A DNA stretch of 64,000 bases, from positions 1 through 64,000 of the forward strand of contig JAJFKU010000024.1 of assembly GCA_021773035.1 (NCBI GenBank). Direction: 5' to 3'. This stretch comes from Woeseiaceae bacterium (lineage in GTDB: Bacteria; Pseudomonadota; Gammaproteobacteria; Steroidobacterales; Woeseiaceae). Position 1 is the first letter of the stretch; each line of letters begins with the position of its first letter. The notes beneath the pieces are model-generated. The model was given only the letters and a program-made list of their open reading frames with translations. It did no database searches and was not told the origin of the DNA. This document shows, in pieces, positions 25,386 to 35,300 of the stretch. The position numbers and the translations under genes were made by a program.

Positions 25386-26237
25386 CTACTGTTGAACAGC
25401 TGCCACCGGAGGTTTCACAAGCGGAAAAATCAGCTGGCGCGTTCCAGCCGGACCGCTCTTGGATTCGATACCGTTGCGGATGCTGCCTTTGAGTTCGCCG
25501 CCGGGCAATTCCATCTGCACGGTGACGAAACCGCCTTCCGCCGTCAGGCGTCCCGCATGTACCGCGGCCAGGCAAACGTAACTGTTGAAGGCATAGCGAT
25601 CTGTGCCATAAACACGCCGGCCGGCCAGGCTATCCGGCGCTGCCGGGCAATGGAACACGAATTGCTGACCGACAAGCTTGATGTTGGCAAGGCCTGTGGT
25701 TGTGAACTTCGATTTCCACTTCAGGCGCGGTGCGTAGTCCCTTTGTACCGGGTTTAGCGTATTGGCGAACTGTTCGCCGACAAAAACGATGCTGCGCTGA
25801 GTCTGCGGGAAATCTCCGGATATCACTTCGTTGTTCCTGCTACCCACATAGCTGTCGATCCCCGGGTTGAGCTGTACCCGGATTTCGCCGCCGTCGGGGC
25901 CCACGGCACCAGCATGTACTGCCGCGACACAGATCGGGCTATCGCTGGGATAAACATTGGTGCCGTAGAGGCTGTCGTCGCTATCGCGGACCGTGCGCTC
26001 CGGGCAGCGGAAGGAAAACTGCTGACCAACGAACTTGTCACTATCTACCTGAAAGTGCTTGAGCACTGTGTTCCAGTCGAGTTGTGCAGGTGCGGGATTG
26101 ATATCAGCGGCGTAGGCACGCATGCCGGTGTTGAAATAAATCAGCAGCACTGCTGCAACAATCCAGCCTAGTTGTTTGTTGGATATTCTGATGCGCCCTA
26201 TGCCGGTTTTGACGCGATCGATTGGGTCGTTTTTCAT
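25386..26237 (-). CDS. Membrane-anchored or secreted tandem LCCL-domain protein
   Basis: The product has 283 residues. An N-terminal segment (about 22-43, WIVAAVLLIYFN, then MRAYAAD) should anchor or export it. Two copies of the LCCL domain follow, at about residues 60-150 and 165-260. Each has the family pattern: a YPSDS or YAFNS stretch, a cysteine, A-A-V-H-A-G, a GG, a valine-rich strand, then a YVGS or LKGS segment and an Asn-Gly or Asn-Glu. Conserved cysteines at the usual places could form disulphides in the periplasm. LCCL domains bind ligands and polysaccharide-like molecules in animal proteins; here the ligand is unknown. The gene follows the kinase gene on the same strand. Confidence 0.85.
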   Translation of the reverse strand: MKNDPIDRVKTGIGRIRISNKQLGWIVAAVLLIYFNTGMRAYAADINPAPAQLDWNTVLKHFQVDSDKFVGQQFSFRCPERTVRDSDDSLYGTNVYPSDSPICVAAVHAGAVGPDGGEIRVQLNPGIDSYVGSRNNEVISGDFPQTQRSIVFVGEQFANTLNPVQRDYAPRLKWKSKFTTTGLANIKLVGQQFVFHCPAAPDSLAGRRVYGTDRYAFNSYVCLAAVHAGRLTAEGGFVTVQMELPGGELKGSIRNGIESKSGPAGTRQLIFPLVKPPVAAVQQ

Positions 26238-26358
26238 GGTCGTCTCCGATGTTCGATAAAGGTTTATTTCGTCGGATCGACACTGCTGCGCCGATCGTCC
26301 TTACTCCTCTATGCGGAAAAAAGGACGGCCGGCGACAGCACTCATGAAAAAAAGTCGT

Positions 26359-29136
26359 TCAGTCAGGGGCGGGAGGGGGTTGCGGGCATTGATGCTCGTC
26401 GCCCGCTGTCTCGCCGAGGTAGCCGGCGATGGCGTCGACTTCGGGCGCGTATTGTGCAGAAATCAGCGCTTCGGCACTCAGACGCTCGGCGCTGAGCGTC
26501 TGGTATCGCTGCGCCTGTTCGCTCGGCAGGAGCAACGGCGCTGCCAGTGATGCCAGTTGGTCGAGCACACGCCACTGGTCCAGCGCGTCGAAAAAGGCCG
26601 GTGCCGTGTTTTCGTAGAAGCCAACGAAACCGTCAATGTCGGCTTGAGAGAGCGTACTCGCGCGCTGCTTTTGCAGCAGAGCATTCAGTGCCACCCAAAT
26701 CGCGTTTCGTGCATCGCGGTCAACCGGATGTTCCAGCGTTTCGAGGACCGCCAGCAGTTGCTTTTCGCTGCCGCATGCTCGTATCTCGTGACCGAGAGCC
26801 GTGGCCGCGCTCGAGTGGGCGCGGCCAAAAACCAGTACTTTGGCGAAACTTCTGAGCATGCGCTGCGGCACGGCGGGGTCATCGGCAAACGCCTTTTGCG
26901 CTGCTGGCAGTGAGCGTGTCAGCGTGTCGAGTGATTTTCCGACGTCGCCCTTAACAAAGGTGTAGCGCACAAGATTCAGCTCCCCGACAAAGCGCGCGTA
27001 GAACTGCGAACTTGGCGCCAGCAGTGTCAGAGACCGCTCCGTCGCTGCTATGGCCTCGTCTATTCTGCCGGTGCGAAACAGCAAACCGGCGTAGCTGCGT
27101 ATAACCGCCGCAAACGTCGGGTCCTCCAGACCCGCACGCTCGAATATCGCCATGGATTCAAGGAACGCGGACTCGGACTCGTCGTAGCGTTTCTGACGGC
27201 CGAGGTGGATGGCCCAATTGCTTAGAATCACTGCCAGCGCCGATGGATTGTTCGCCGCACGCATATGCTCAACCGCGTCCTGCCAATGCCGGTTCTCAGC
27301 GTCCAGATCGTCGGCGCGCCGCGCCGCGCCAGCCAGCAGTTGACTCAAGCGACCCCGGGTTCTTGCGTTGCTGACGCCATACTCGTCCATTACGTCTGCC
27401 ATCACGAAAGTGCCTGCGTCCGCCCGGCCGTATTCCCTGACGCGATTCAGCGCGCCAACGTAGGAATACTGAGCCCCCAGCCAGGCCTCCAGATCGTCCT
27501 CCGAACGCGGCCGTGTGGGCATGTTTTCATCGAAGTACTGGACGGCTTTGACCGGATTCGTGCGTGCAAGCGCACTGCCGAGACCGGCGACGCCGGTCAG
27601 AAAGTACCTGCCATTCGCGTCCCCAAGCGCACTGGCCGCTTCCAGCATAGCCCGGTACGCGGACATCTCCTGTTCAACCAGGCCAACGCTCTCATAAATT
27701 TGTCCGAGAGCCAGGTTCACCTCCCAGGCGAGTAGCGGGTCGTTTGCAACGCGGACGGCGATATCGGGCTGTGCGCGCGTTAGCGCATCGGCGAGGGTCA
27801 CTGTGGCTCCCTGGCCCGCGAACGGATCCGCCTTCTGAAAAACGTCGGTGAGTATCTGTTGCGCGGCCGCGCTGCGCGTGGCCTGCGCGCTGGCTTCTTT
27901 GGCCATTCGGACCGACACGATCGTTGCAGCGGTCAATGCCAGCGCGCTGAAGCCGACAATACTGGCTATGATCGCGTGCCGCCGTAAAAACCGGCGCGTG
28001 ACATACGACCGGGTTTGCGGCACGGCGTGGACAGGGCGTCCATCGATAAATCGCTGTACGTCTTCTGCGAACGTCGTCACCGTCCGGTAGCGCTCATCCG
28101 GGTCCTTGTTGAGCGCCGTCATGACAATGGCGTCCATGTCCGCGGGGATCTTCGCGTTGTGAACGCTCGGCTTTGGCGGGGTCTGCTCACAAATGACAAG
28201 CAGTGCCTTTCTCAGGGCAATGTCTTTCAGCTCATAAGGCACGGTACCGGTCAGCAATTTGTAGAGCAGCAATCCAAGCTGATAGATATCGCTGGCTACG
28301 GTAACCAGGGCGCCGCTTACCTGTTCAGGGCTCGCGTACTGCAGGGTTAACGGAGTGCCCGAAGACTGTGTGTGTATGCCATCGTCGATATCATCCAGTA
28401 CGCTTGCGACACCAAAATCCAGCAAACGTGGGTGACCGGACCTGTCGACCAATATGTTCTGCGGCTTGATATCCCGGTGCACAATCAAACGTTGATGGGC
28501 GTAGGCCACACTGGCACAGACCTCGACAAACAGCATCAATCGCGCGTCGATTGATAACGACATCGCATACTCGTCGATGTCGATACCCTCGACGTACTCC
28601 ATCGCAAACCACGGCCGACTGTCCTTGAGAAACCCACCGTCAATAAAACGAGCCAGTCCCGGGTGATTGAGCGATGCGAGAATTCGGCGTTCTCGCAAGA
28701 AGCGCGCCCTGGTCTCGCTGGTCGCTCGCTGTGCCCACAGTATCTTGATCGCTGCTTCCTGGACGTAGTCGCCGGAAGCTCCGCTGTCGTTCTCGAGCGC
28801 CTCGCGGGTCGCAAAGAATACCTGGCCCATCCCGCCCGAGCCCAGTTCCCTGTGCAGGCGCCAGCGTCCGGCGGCCCCCCTGTTGCTCTCTCGTACGCGG
28901 TCGCCCTCGTTGCCCGAGTCTGAGCCCAGGCGGTCGATGTTCTCTATGACTGCCTGCGCGTCCCGGGCAATGTCGCTAACGGTCAGCTCGTGGGAAAGCT
29001 CCAGCAGCTTCTGTATATGCCCTCTTTGCGGTTCGGGTAGTTGCTCAACGAACGAGCTGCGCGCTTCGCCATCCAGGGCGTATGCCTGATCAAGGAGTTC
29101 ATCGAGCTGTTTGAAACTGCCGCTACCTGTGTTCAT
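26359..29136 (-). CDS. Transmembrane Ser/Thr protein kinase with TPR-like C-terminus
   Basis: The product has 925 residues. The N-terminal cytoplasmic kinase domain (about 85-340) has the glycine loop GSGGMGQVF, catalytic HRDIKPQN near 217 and DFG near 240 (LLDFGVAS), so it should be active. One membrane segment follows at about 385-410, and the C-terminal half is helical with TPR-like repeats (for example GSALARTNPVKAVQYFDENM, QKRYDESESAFLESMAIFERAG), likely periplasmic. This is the standard layout of kinases encoded next to an ECF sigma gene. It overlaps no gene but lies 14 bp after the sigma gene, so the two form an operon, probably for reversible control of transcription. Confidence 0.88.
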   Translation of the reverse strand: MNTGSGSFKQLDELLDQAYALDGEARSSFVEQLPEPQRGHIQKLLELSHELTVSDIARDAQAVIENIDRLGSDSGNEGDRVRESNRGAAGRWRLHRELGSGGMGQVFFATREALENDSGASGDYVQEAAIKILWAQRATSETRARFLRERRILASLNHPGLARFIDGGFLKDSRPWFAMEYVEGIDIDEYAMSLSIDARLMLFVEVCASVAYAHQRLIVHRDIKPQNILVDRSGHPRLLDFGVASVLDDIDDGIHTQSSGTPLTLQYASPEQVSGALVTVASDIYQLGLLLYKLLTGTVPYELKDIALRKALLVICEQTPPKPSVHNAKIPADMDAIVMTALNKDPDERYRTVTTFAEDVQRFIDGRPVHAVPQTRSYVTRRFLRRHAIIASIVGFSALALTAATIVSVRMAKEASAQATRSAAAQQILTDVFQKADPFAGQGATVTLADALTRAQPDIAVRVANDPLLAWEVNLALGQIYESVGLVEQEMSAYRAMLEAASALGDANGRYFLTGVAGLGSALARTNPVKAVQYFDENMPTRPRSEDDLEAWLGAQYSYVGALNRVREYGRADAGTFVMADVMDEYGVSNARTRGRLSQLLAGAARRADDLDAENRHWQDAVEHMRAANNPSALAVILSNWAIHLGRQKRYDESESAFLESMAIFERAGLEDPTFAAVIRSYAGLLFRTGRIDEAIAATERSLTLLAPSSQFYARFVGELNLVRYTFVKGDVGKSLDTLTRSLPAAQKAFADDPAVPQRMLRSFAKVLVFGRAHSSAATALGHEIRACGSEKQLLAVLETLEHPVDRDARNAIWVALNALLQKQRASTLSQADIDGFVGFYENTAPAFFDALDQWRVLDQLASLAAPLLLPSEQAQRYQTLSAERLSAEALISAQYAPEVDAIAGYLGETAGDEHQCPQPPPAPD

Positions 29137-29149
29137 GACCCGGGCGCCG

Positions 29150-29728
29150 TCACGCTTGTGACATGAAATGGGTCAGCCATGTCTGCGCACGCTGCAGCTT
29201 TCGTTGCACCGACCGCACGTTGCAATCGCTTAGTTCGGCAATCTGTTCATTCGACAAGCCGCCGAAGCAGGCCATGTCGAGCGTCTCCACCAATTCCCGG
29301 TTGTGCTCGGCAAGCGTCTCCAGTGCCTGATGCACCGTAACGAGCTGCTCCGGACTATCCAGTTCGAGCATCTGACTGCCAGTCAGAGTAACCGAGATCG
29401 CACCGCCGCCACGTTTCGCAGCACGGTCGGCGCGGTACATATCGACGACAATCTGCCGCATGGCACGGGATGCGACGGCGAAGAAGTGCCGTCGATCCTG
29501 TAACTGCTGTGTTTTGCCTTGCAGCAATTTTTCGTACGCTTCGTGGACGAGGACAGTTGTATCGACGTGCTGACCGATTTGTGAACGTCGCAGGTGCTGG
29601 TGCGCCATTTGCCGCAGCTCGTCATAGACGAGCGCTACAACTTCATTGAGAGATTCTGACTTCCCTTCGGCATAGCGCCGCAGCAGCACAGTGACCTCAT
29701 GGCTCGACTGGGAATTACAATGCGTCAT
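29150..29728 (-). CDS. ECF-family sigma factor paired with a Ser/Thr kinase
   Basis: The product has 192 residues. Region 2 is clear at about 15-90 (YDELRQMAHQHLRRSQ, then HFFAVASRAMRQIVVDMYRADRAAKRGGG) and region 4 at about 130-185 (LNRELVETLDMACFGGLSNEQIAELSDCNVRSVQRKLQRA). It belongs to the kinase-associated ECF group (Sigma70_ECF type). The start is the ATG at 29726-29728, after a short AAGGCA site; an upstream in-frame ATG would add a non-family leader of 19 residues. It is followed immediately by its kinase gene; a phosphorylation-controlled sigma factor is the likely model. Confidence 0.85.
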   Translation of the reverse strand: MTHCNSQSSHEVTVLLRRYAEGKSESLNEVVALVYDELRQMAHQHLRRSQIGQHVDTTVLVHEAYEKLLQGKTQQLQDRRHFFAVASRAMRQIVVDMYRADRAAKRGGGAISVTLTGSQMLELDSPEQLVTVHQALETLAEHNRELVETLDMACFGGLSNEQIAELSDCNVRSVQRKLQRAQTWLTHFMSQA

Positions 29729-29793
29729 ACTCTGTGCCTTACGCGCGCACGCGGTGGTTCCATTGAGTGTAGCGCAACATCGCAATCACATGC

Positions 29794-30435
29794 TCACCCG
29801 ACAGTATTCGCGGCAAGGCGCAGGCGACGTTGCCAGCCCGAATCGAGGTAAGGCAAACAATCAGCTGCACGCGCGGCGTCCGCAGGCCGGGATCCGGTGA
29901 CGATCGACCAGAGGTCGCGAACGGTGATTCCATGCTCCGGTTGCTCCAGCACCGTAATCGCATCGCCAGTCTGCAGCTCACCTTCCACTTCGACGCGCAG
30001 GTAGAAACCCAGTCGCCCGGCCGTCCAGAATCGGTTCGGAAACGATTCGTCACCCAGCCGTATACCCAGCTTATGGCAGGGTATGCGTGCTTGCGTCACC
30101 ACAAATTCAGCCGTGCCGATTCGGCAACGCGATCCGATGACCACGTCCTCATCCCGACAAGCACTGACCGTCAGGTTTTCGCCGAACTGCGAATCCTCAA
30201 GCTGATCGACCTGCAGTGTCCGCTGCCAGTCGTCGGCATAGTCGGCTGAATATACGTAGACCGCTTTATCACGACCGCCATGCACACTGAGGTCCGATTG
30301 CTGATCGCCCTGCAAGTTGAGCATCGATACCTGTACGGGTCCGACGAGCGGCCGCTTGAAAATACTGGTGGTCACGGTTTTGCCCGAAAACTCGATGGTC
30401 GTCGGTGTGCCGACGCTAACTCTTAGTACCTGCAT
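29794..30435 (-). CDS. MOSC-domain protein (YiiM-like)
   Basis: The product has 213 residues and matches the YiiM-type MOSC fold: an IFKRPLVGPVQV strand, GDQQSDLSVHGGRDKAVYVYS, and a later FGENLTVSACRDEDVVIGSR and RIPCHKLGIRLGD with the conserved cysteine. MOSC domains carry sulphur or bind molybdenum cofactor; YiiM-type proteins reduce 6-N-hydroxylaminopurine with a molybdenum cofactor. The chosen ATG (30433-30435) follows GGGAAGAACC; the upstream open frame does not look coding. The start lies inside the end of the LysR gene, so translation may be coupled to it. Confidence 0.87.
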   Translation of the reverse strand: MQVLRVSVGTPTTIEFSGKTVTTSIFKRPLVGPVQVSMLNLQGDQQSDLSVHGGRDKAVYVYSADYADDWQRTLQVDQLEDSQFGENLTVSACRDEDVVIGSRCRIGTAEFVVTQARIPCHKLGIRLGDESFPNRFWTAGRLGFYLRVEVEGELQTGDAITVLEQPEHGITVRDLWSIVTGSRPADAARAADCLPYLDSGWQRRLRLAANTVG

Positions 30436-31363
30436 GAGGTTCTTCCCGCCGAAGTTGCTGTCGCCATGAGTGCCTGCGGATATCGCCACCGATGCTGCTA
30501 ACGCAGTCGACAAAAGAATCGACATACTTCGGATTGCACCCTGGACCGACAACCGCGCGCCAGTGACGCACGAAACCCTTACGTGTAATGCGCACTGCGG
30601 CGAGGTTCTCGCGGTCGCCGAGATCGTCGAATGCCCAGGCGGCGATTACGGCGATACCCTGGCCGGCGCGCGCCAACTCTATGATCGCTTCCGTGATTCT
30701 GACCTGAATGATTTCCGCCGGATTAACGTTTGCCGGCGCAAGAATCTCGTCGACGATGGCGTGCCGATTACCGGTGTACAGGATCAGTGTCTGGCCCGTG
30801 AACTGCTCCGGTGCGAGGTAGCTGCGTTGGGCGAGCGGATGATCGGCGCTCATTACCGCCAGCAGTTCGTCAGTGAACAGTCCGTGTTCCTCGAGACGCG
30901 CATCCGCGAGCGGGTTGCTGACGAGTGCGACGTCAATGCGATTGGCCAGCAACGACTCGGCGGGCGTGTCCGTCGCTTCCGGGACGACATCGACCGTCAA
31001 CGAGGGGTGTCGTTCGCGCATGTCGCGCACGACAAACGGCAACCAGCGATAGCAGGTGTAGCATTCGGTAGCGATGCGCAGTTGCTGTGCACTGTTTTGA
31101 ACGATCGCGCCGATGTCGCGCTCGGCTGCACGCAGTTCTGCCGCGACGCGTTCCGCCGCCGCGTTGGCACGCACACCCGCGTCTGTCAGCTGCATGCGAC
31201 CGCTGAGGCGTTCGAAAAACCGCACGCCGGTGCGCTCATGAAGCTTGCGCAAGCGCTGACTGACTGCGGATTGACTGATGTGCAGCTGTTCCGCGGCACC
31301 CGTTACGGAGCCGGCGGTAGCGATGCAATACACGAGTTCGAGGTCCTGACTTCGCAAGTACAT
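30416..31363 (-). CDS. LysR-family transcriptional regulator
   Basis: The product has 315 residues. The N-terminal winged helix (residues 3-62) has the family pattern VTGAAEQLHISQSAVSQRLRKL. The effector domain (about 90-300) is the periplasmic-binding-like fold of LysR proteins, including an LARAGQGIAVI stretch. It is divergent from the metallo-beta-lactamase-fold gene and probably controls it and itself. The ribosome site is weak and overlaps a palindrome, so binding there would shut off its own expression. The MOSC gene overlaps its 3' end. Confidence 0.9.
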   Translation of the reverse strand: MYLRSQDLELVYCIATAGSVTGAAEQLHISQSAVSQRLRKLHERTGVRFFERLSGRMQLTDAGVRANAAAERVAAELRAAERDIGAIVQNSAQQLRIATECYTCYRWLPFVVRDMRERHPSLTVDVVPEATDTPAESLLANRIDVALVSNPLADARLEEHGLFTDELLAVMSADHPLAQRSYLAPEQFTGQTLILYTGNRHAIVDEILAPANVNPAEIIQVRITEAIIELARAGQGIAVIAAWAFDDLGDRENLAAVRITRKGFVRHWRAVVGPGCNPKYVDSFVDCVSSIGGDIRRHSWRQQLRREEPHAGTKS

Positions 31364-31366
31364 AAG

Positions 31367-31412
31367 ATAAGAAAAACTTATTTGTAGATTAGAATTATTA
31401 AGTATAGCTTAT
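31367..31412. promoter_or_regulatory. Twin LysR-type boxes between divergent genes
   Basis: Two palindromes of the same form occur: ATAAGAAAAACTTAT (31367-31381) and TTAAGTATAGCTTAT (31398-31412), both TAAG-N5-CTTA. Their centres are 31 bp apart, about three helical turns, so a tetramer could bind both on one face. The first is four bases from the LysR start codon, the second about 50 bp upstream of the metallo-hydrolase start. Confidence 0.65.
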
Positions 31413-31462
31413 GTAGTCTATCTGCTAGCATGCCGCGCTTCCAGTTTCGAAGGTCAATAAAT

Positions 31463-32287
31463 ATGCGGCACTCGTCCGAAACGCGGCCTCTTCTGTTTCC
31501 GCTGCTGGTGATCGTACTTGCCATCTTGCACTCGACGCCGGGTAGCGCGTCGGAGCTGGTCGTTGAGCGCCTGACCTGGGCCGGCGTCAAACTGACTGAC
31601 GGCGATACCACGGTATTGGTCGACGCGGTTGGCACCGACCTGTGGGATGGTGAGGCGCCCGAGGGCCTGGTGCCGGTGACCGTTGATACACGGCGGCGCT
31701 ACGCACTGATTACGCACGTACACAATGACCATTTCGACGTGCCGACGTTACAGGCAGTGCTCGGTGAACGCGGCTACGTCATCTGCCACGAATCGATCGC
31801 GCCCTATGTTGCGTCGCGGGGTTTGCGCGTCATACCTGCAAAGGAACACGTCCCGGTCGTACGCGGTAATTTCGTTTTTACGGCCGTGCCCGCCGTCGAT
31901 GGTTTCGGCGACGAACAGGTGAGTTGGATTATACGCTCGGGCGATAAACGACTGCTGCATGGCGGTGACACGCTATGGCACGGGATGTGGCGGACCACCG
32001 GCATGCAGTTCGGCCCCTTCGACGTCGTGTTTCTGCCAATCAACGGCGCGCGGGTTGCGCAGGAGCCGATGCCGTCGGCGCCGCTCGTTATGACGCCGGC
32101 CCAGGCTGTCGATGTCGCCGAACAGCTGCGCGCCAAAGTGCTGGTGCCTATCCATTATGGACTTAACGACCCGCCGGCTTACGTCGAGGTCGAACAAGCG
32201 CTACAGCAAACTCTGGATATCGCGGCGGACCGTGGCCAGCAGGCAGTGCACCTGCGACCCGGTGAGGTACTGTCGTGGAGAGACTGA
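31463..32287 (+). CDS. Exported metallo-beta-lactamase-fold hydrolase
   Basis: The product has 274 residues with an N-terminal hydrophobic signal (about 9-25, ending GSASE). The fold has a TTVLVDAVGT strand, the metal motif H-V-H-N-D-H-F-D near residue 87-94, HGGDTLW and a final PIHYGL histidine, as in UlaG-like and beta-lactamase-like hydrolases. The substrate is unknown. I chose the ATG at 31463 because AAGGT lies upstream; another ATG 33 bp earlier is in frame. It is divergent from the LysR gene and ends inside a hairpin shared with the convergent nuclease gene. Confidence 0.85.
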   Translation: MRHSSETRPLLFPLLVIVLAILHSTPGSASELVVERLTWAGVKLTDGDTTVLVDAVGTDLWDGEAPEGLVPVTVDTRRRYALITHVHNDHFDVPTLQAVLGERGYVICHESIAPYVASRGLRVIPAKEHVPVVRGNFVFTAVPAVDGFGDEQVSWIIRSGDKRLLHGGDTLWHGMWRTTGMQFGPFDVVFLPINGARVAQEPMPSAPLVMTPAQAVDVAEQLRAKVLVPIHYGLNDPPAYVEVEQALQQTLDIAADRGQQAVHLRPGEVLSWRD

Positions 32288-32297
32288 CCTCACCGGG
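32258..32297. terminator. 11-bp perfect hairpin between convergent genes
   Basis: CCCGGTGAGGT (32258-32268) pairs perfectly with ACCTCACCGGG (32287-32297) across an 18-base loop. It overlaps the stop codon of the metallo-hydrolase gene (32285-32287) and lies about 45 bp past the end of the convergent nuclease gene. There is no strong U-run, but a bidirectional terminator is the simplest reading. Confidence 0.55.
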
Positions 32298-32342
32298 CGA
32301 AAATCGTAACAAGCGGCCATGTTTGTCTGCATGGCGTTCACG

Positions 32343-35300
32343 TTAATGCCAGCCGCCGTCCTTGCAGAGATACAGTACCAGCCCGTCATGATCCGATGCT
32401 CGTAGCGCCAGTTCGTCCAGCGTACCGTCATCCTCGACAAGCTCTTCTGCCGCATCCGCATTTCCGCGTGCGAACTCAAAACCGGTAACGAACTTCCGGA
32501 GTTTCCTGCTGATCATCGCATGGTCGAGAATCTGCGCGTCTCCGCGCGATCCGTCGGCGTTAAAGCTGTCTCTGAAAATGAACGAGTAACGCTCGGCGGG
32601 ATCAATCTTCAAAACCATGTCCGTCAGGTTCCTGGTTACAAGATCGGGACAGCTTGCAAACGAGCACACGAGGCTCTGTTGCGGATCGAAGTCACCTTTG
32701 ATGATGCCGGCAACATCGACGAAACCGTCAGTGAACTCGAACGCGTTGAAATCGCCGATGACAACGAGTTTGACCTTGCGCTTTTTCGTCTGGATGTCCT
32801 GCACCATCTGTGCCACGGACAACGCCTGTTCAAGACGTTTGCGCTGCACACGCTCGGTTTCGATGCCGCCCAGGGACCGCATGTGCAGCACCATCACTTT
32901 CACCCGCAGGCCTCCGCCCAGATTGGCGTCAAGCACCAGTGGTGGTCGATCGTGCAGCGCGGAGCCATCGAAGGAAAACAGTTCGTTGGCACCGAGCTGC
33001 GTAACGCCCTTCACCTTCACTCTTTTTCTCACCAGGAATCCAACGTCGATCGTACCGACGTCGTTACCCTCGATCAGGTACGCCTTGTATTTTACCCTCG
33101 GGTTCTGTGCGCTGATCGCTGCTGCGAGGTCCTCCAGGACTCCTAGCTTTTCCGCCTCCTGCACCGCCAGGATGTCCGGCGAGCGCATGACATCCACCAC
33201 ATGACTCGCAAGCTTCACGAGCCGGCGCGCATACTCGTCTGACGAAACCACCGTGTCATCGCGATTCGCTCCGACGGCATTCAGGCTTGACGGGTCATCG
33301 ACATCGTCGAACAGGCGAAATACATTCAGCGAAGCAACTGTCGCTTCGTCGTGCCTTTTCCGGCGCACCGGCACCGGCAGCGGCGCGCCGTCCACGTTCA
33401 GTTCGCTGGGCCAGAATTCATAGTGATTGAACTCGAAACCAATTACGCCGACGGCGTCGAAGGTCGAACCTGCCGTTATGTTGCGGTTCGGCAGACCCAG
33501 TTTGTCCGGGTCGAGTTCGAATACTTCAGGATTGCCGTCCCACACAGGGATAGTCGGGTTTGCAGGCAGTCCCGGGAATTCGATTCCGGGTTCGCGGAAG
33601 GGTCGCGAAGGTCCCGCCGTCACGTGGATTTCGGCAAACGGATCTGAACCAAACTCCTGGTTGGACGCGGCTACAATGCCCGCTGGAATTTTTACGAGCA
33701 TGCCTTCGTAGCACTCATACTCGATGGAGCAACTCGGCGCCGACGGGTCCGGTGACGGTATGCTGTGGTTGAAAATAACCGGCGTGGGAACTACGCCTAC
33801 ACCCAGTACGCTCACAGTCGGTGAGCCGGTGATCTCGGTGAAGCCAAAGAACTCGTCGACGATACCGTTCACCTCGACCTCATCCCCGACGGCAACTGAC
33901 GGTGCAGTGTCGGTAAAGACGAATATGCCGTCAGACGTATCGGGGTTACCGTCGCTGGTCGTCTGCATGAAGAAGCCGTCGACCGCCAGGGCTGTTACTA
34001 CGCCGGTTGCGATAACGCGACTGCCTTCGAGCGGACTCGATGCGCCGGCTCCCTGGATATCGTAAACCTCGGCAGCTACCGGGCAACCATCGAACTGTGA
34101 TCCATCTATTCTCGTACCCGGCGAGAACAAGCTACCCCCGGAGCCGCTGGCGAGACTATGTCTGACACGCGGTGGGGCGCCGTCGCCATCGGGGTCCAGG
34201 GTGAGTGACTGGTTGTCACCACCTTCGGAGCCATAGTCGGTATTCGATATGTCTGCCGTCCCGTCACCCAAGGTAATGCTGTCGCCGCCATTGTTGAGTC
34301 CCAACGAGCCGCCCGAAGCAACCTGGACCAGGCTATTGCCGAACGGGCCGACTGGCGCGCCGCCGCCGAAGACGGTGACCGAACAACCGTCGAAGACCAC
34401 CGATCCTGCCGGGAACGTATGCCGTACGGAAACCCCGTCCGCCAGCGTCCAGCCCGAGATGTCGACATCGCTGCCGGTGCGATTGACGATTTCGACGAAC
34501 TCATCCTGAGTGGAGCTGCGAGTGCCGTCGCCATTTGCATCCCCGGCAATCGTGCCGTCCGGGTCGGCGTGAATTTCATTGATGACCCATGCCGACGGGC
34601 AGCCTTCGAACTGGCTGCCGTCGATTCTCGTTCCCGGTGAATACAGGGCGCCGTCCGAGCCGGTGGCGGCACTGTGCTGAGCGAAAGAGCCGCCGCTAAT
34701 GTCGGGGTCGCGCGTCAGCGACTGGTTGGCACCGCCTTCGCTGCCATAACCGGCAGAGGCGACGTCACTCAAACCGTTGTTAAGCGTGACGGTGTCGCCG
34801 CCGTTATTCAGTCCCAGCGTGCCGCTGCTCGCGGTCTGGACGACGCTGATTCCAAATGCATCATTTGGTGTTCCGCCGCCGAACACGACGATCGAACATT
34901 CATTGGGGACGACACTACCGGCCGGGAATGTATGTCGGACACCGACGCCATCCAGAAGCGTCCAACCGGAAATGTCCCTATCGCCGCCGGACGTATTGAC
35001 GATCTCCACGAACTCATCCTGCGTGCCGTCTCGTGTACCGTCGCCATTGGCGTCACCGGCAATCGAAGCATCCGGATCGGCATGGATTTCATTGATGACC
35101 CAGTCGCTTGCCGGTGCCGGAGGTGCCGCGCCCGGTGTTGCCGCAAGCACTCCCCAACTGAGTGACAGATCCTCGGAAGTTTCATCGCTGCCGCTGACGC
35201 CGTTACCGCCATTCTGTGTTTCGGCGCCTTCCGTGAAATCGACGCGCTGGAAGGAATCGCCGTTGGCATGGGAAGCGGCGGAGACAACTTCCTGAGTAGC

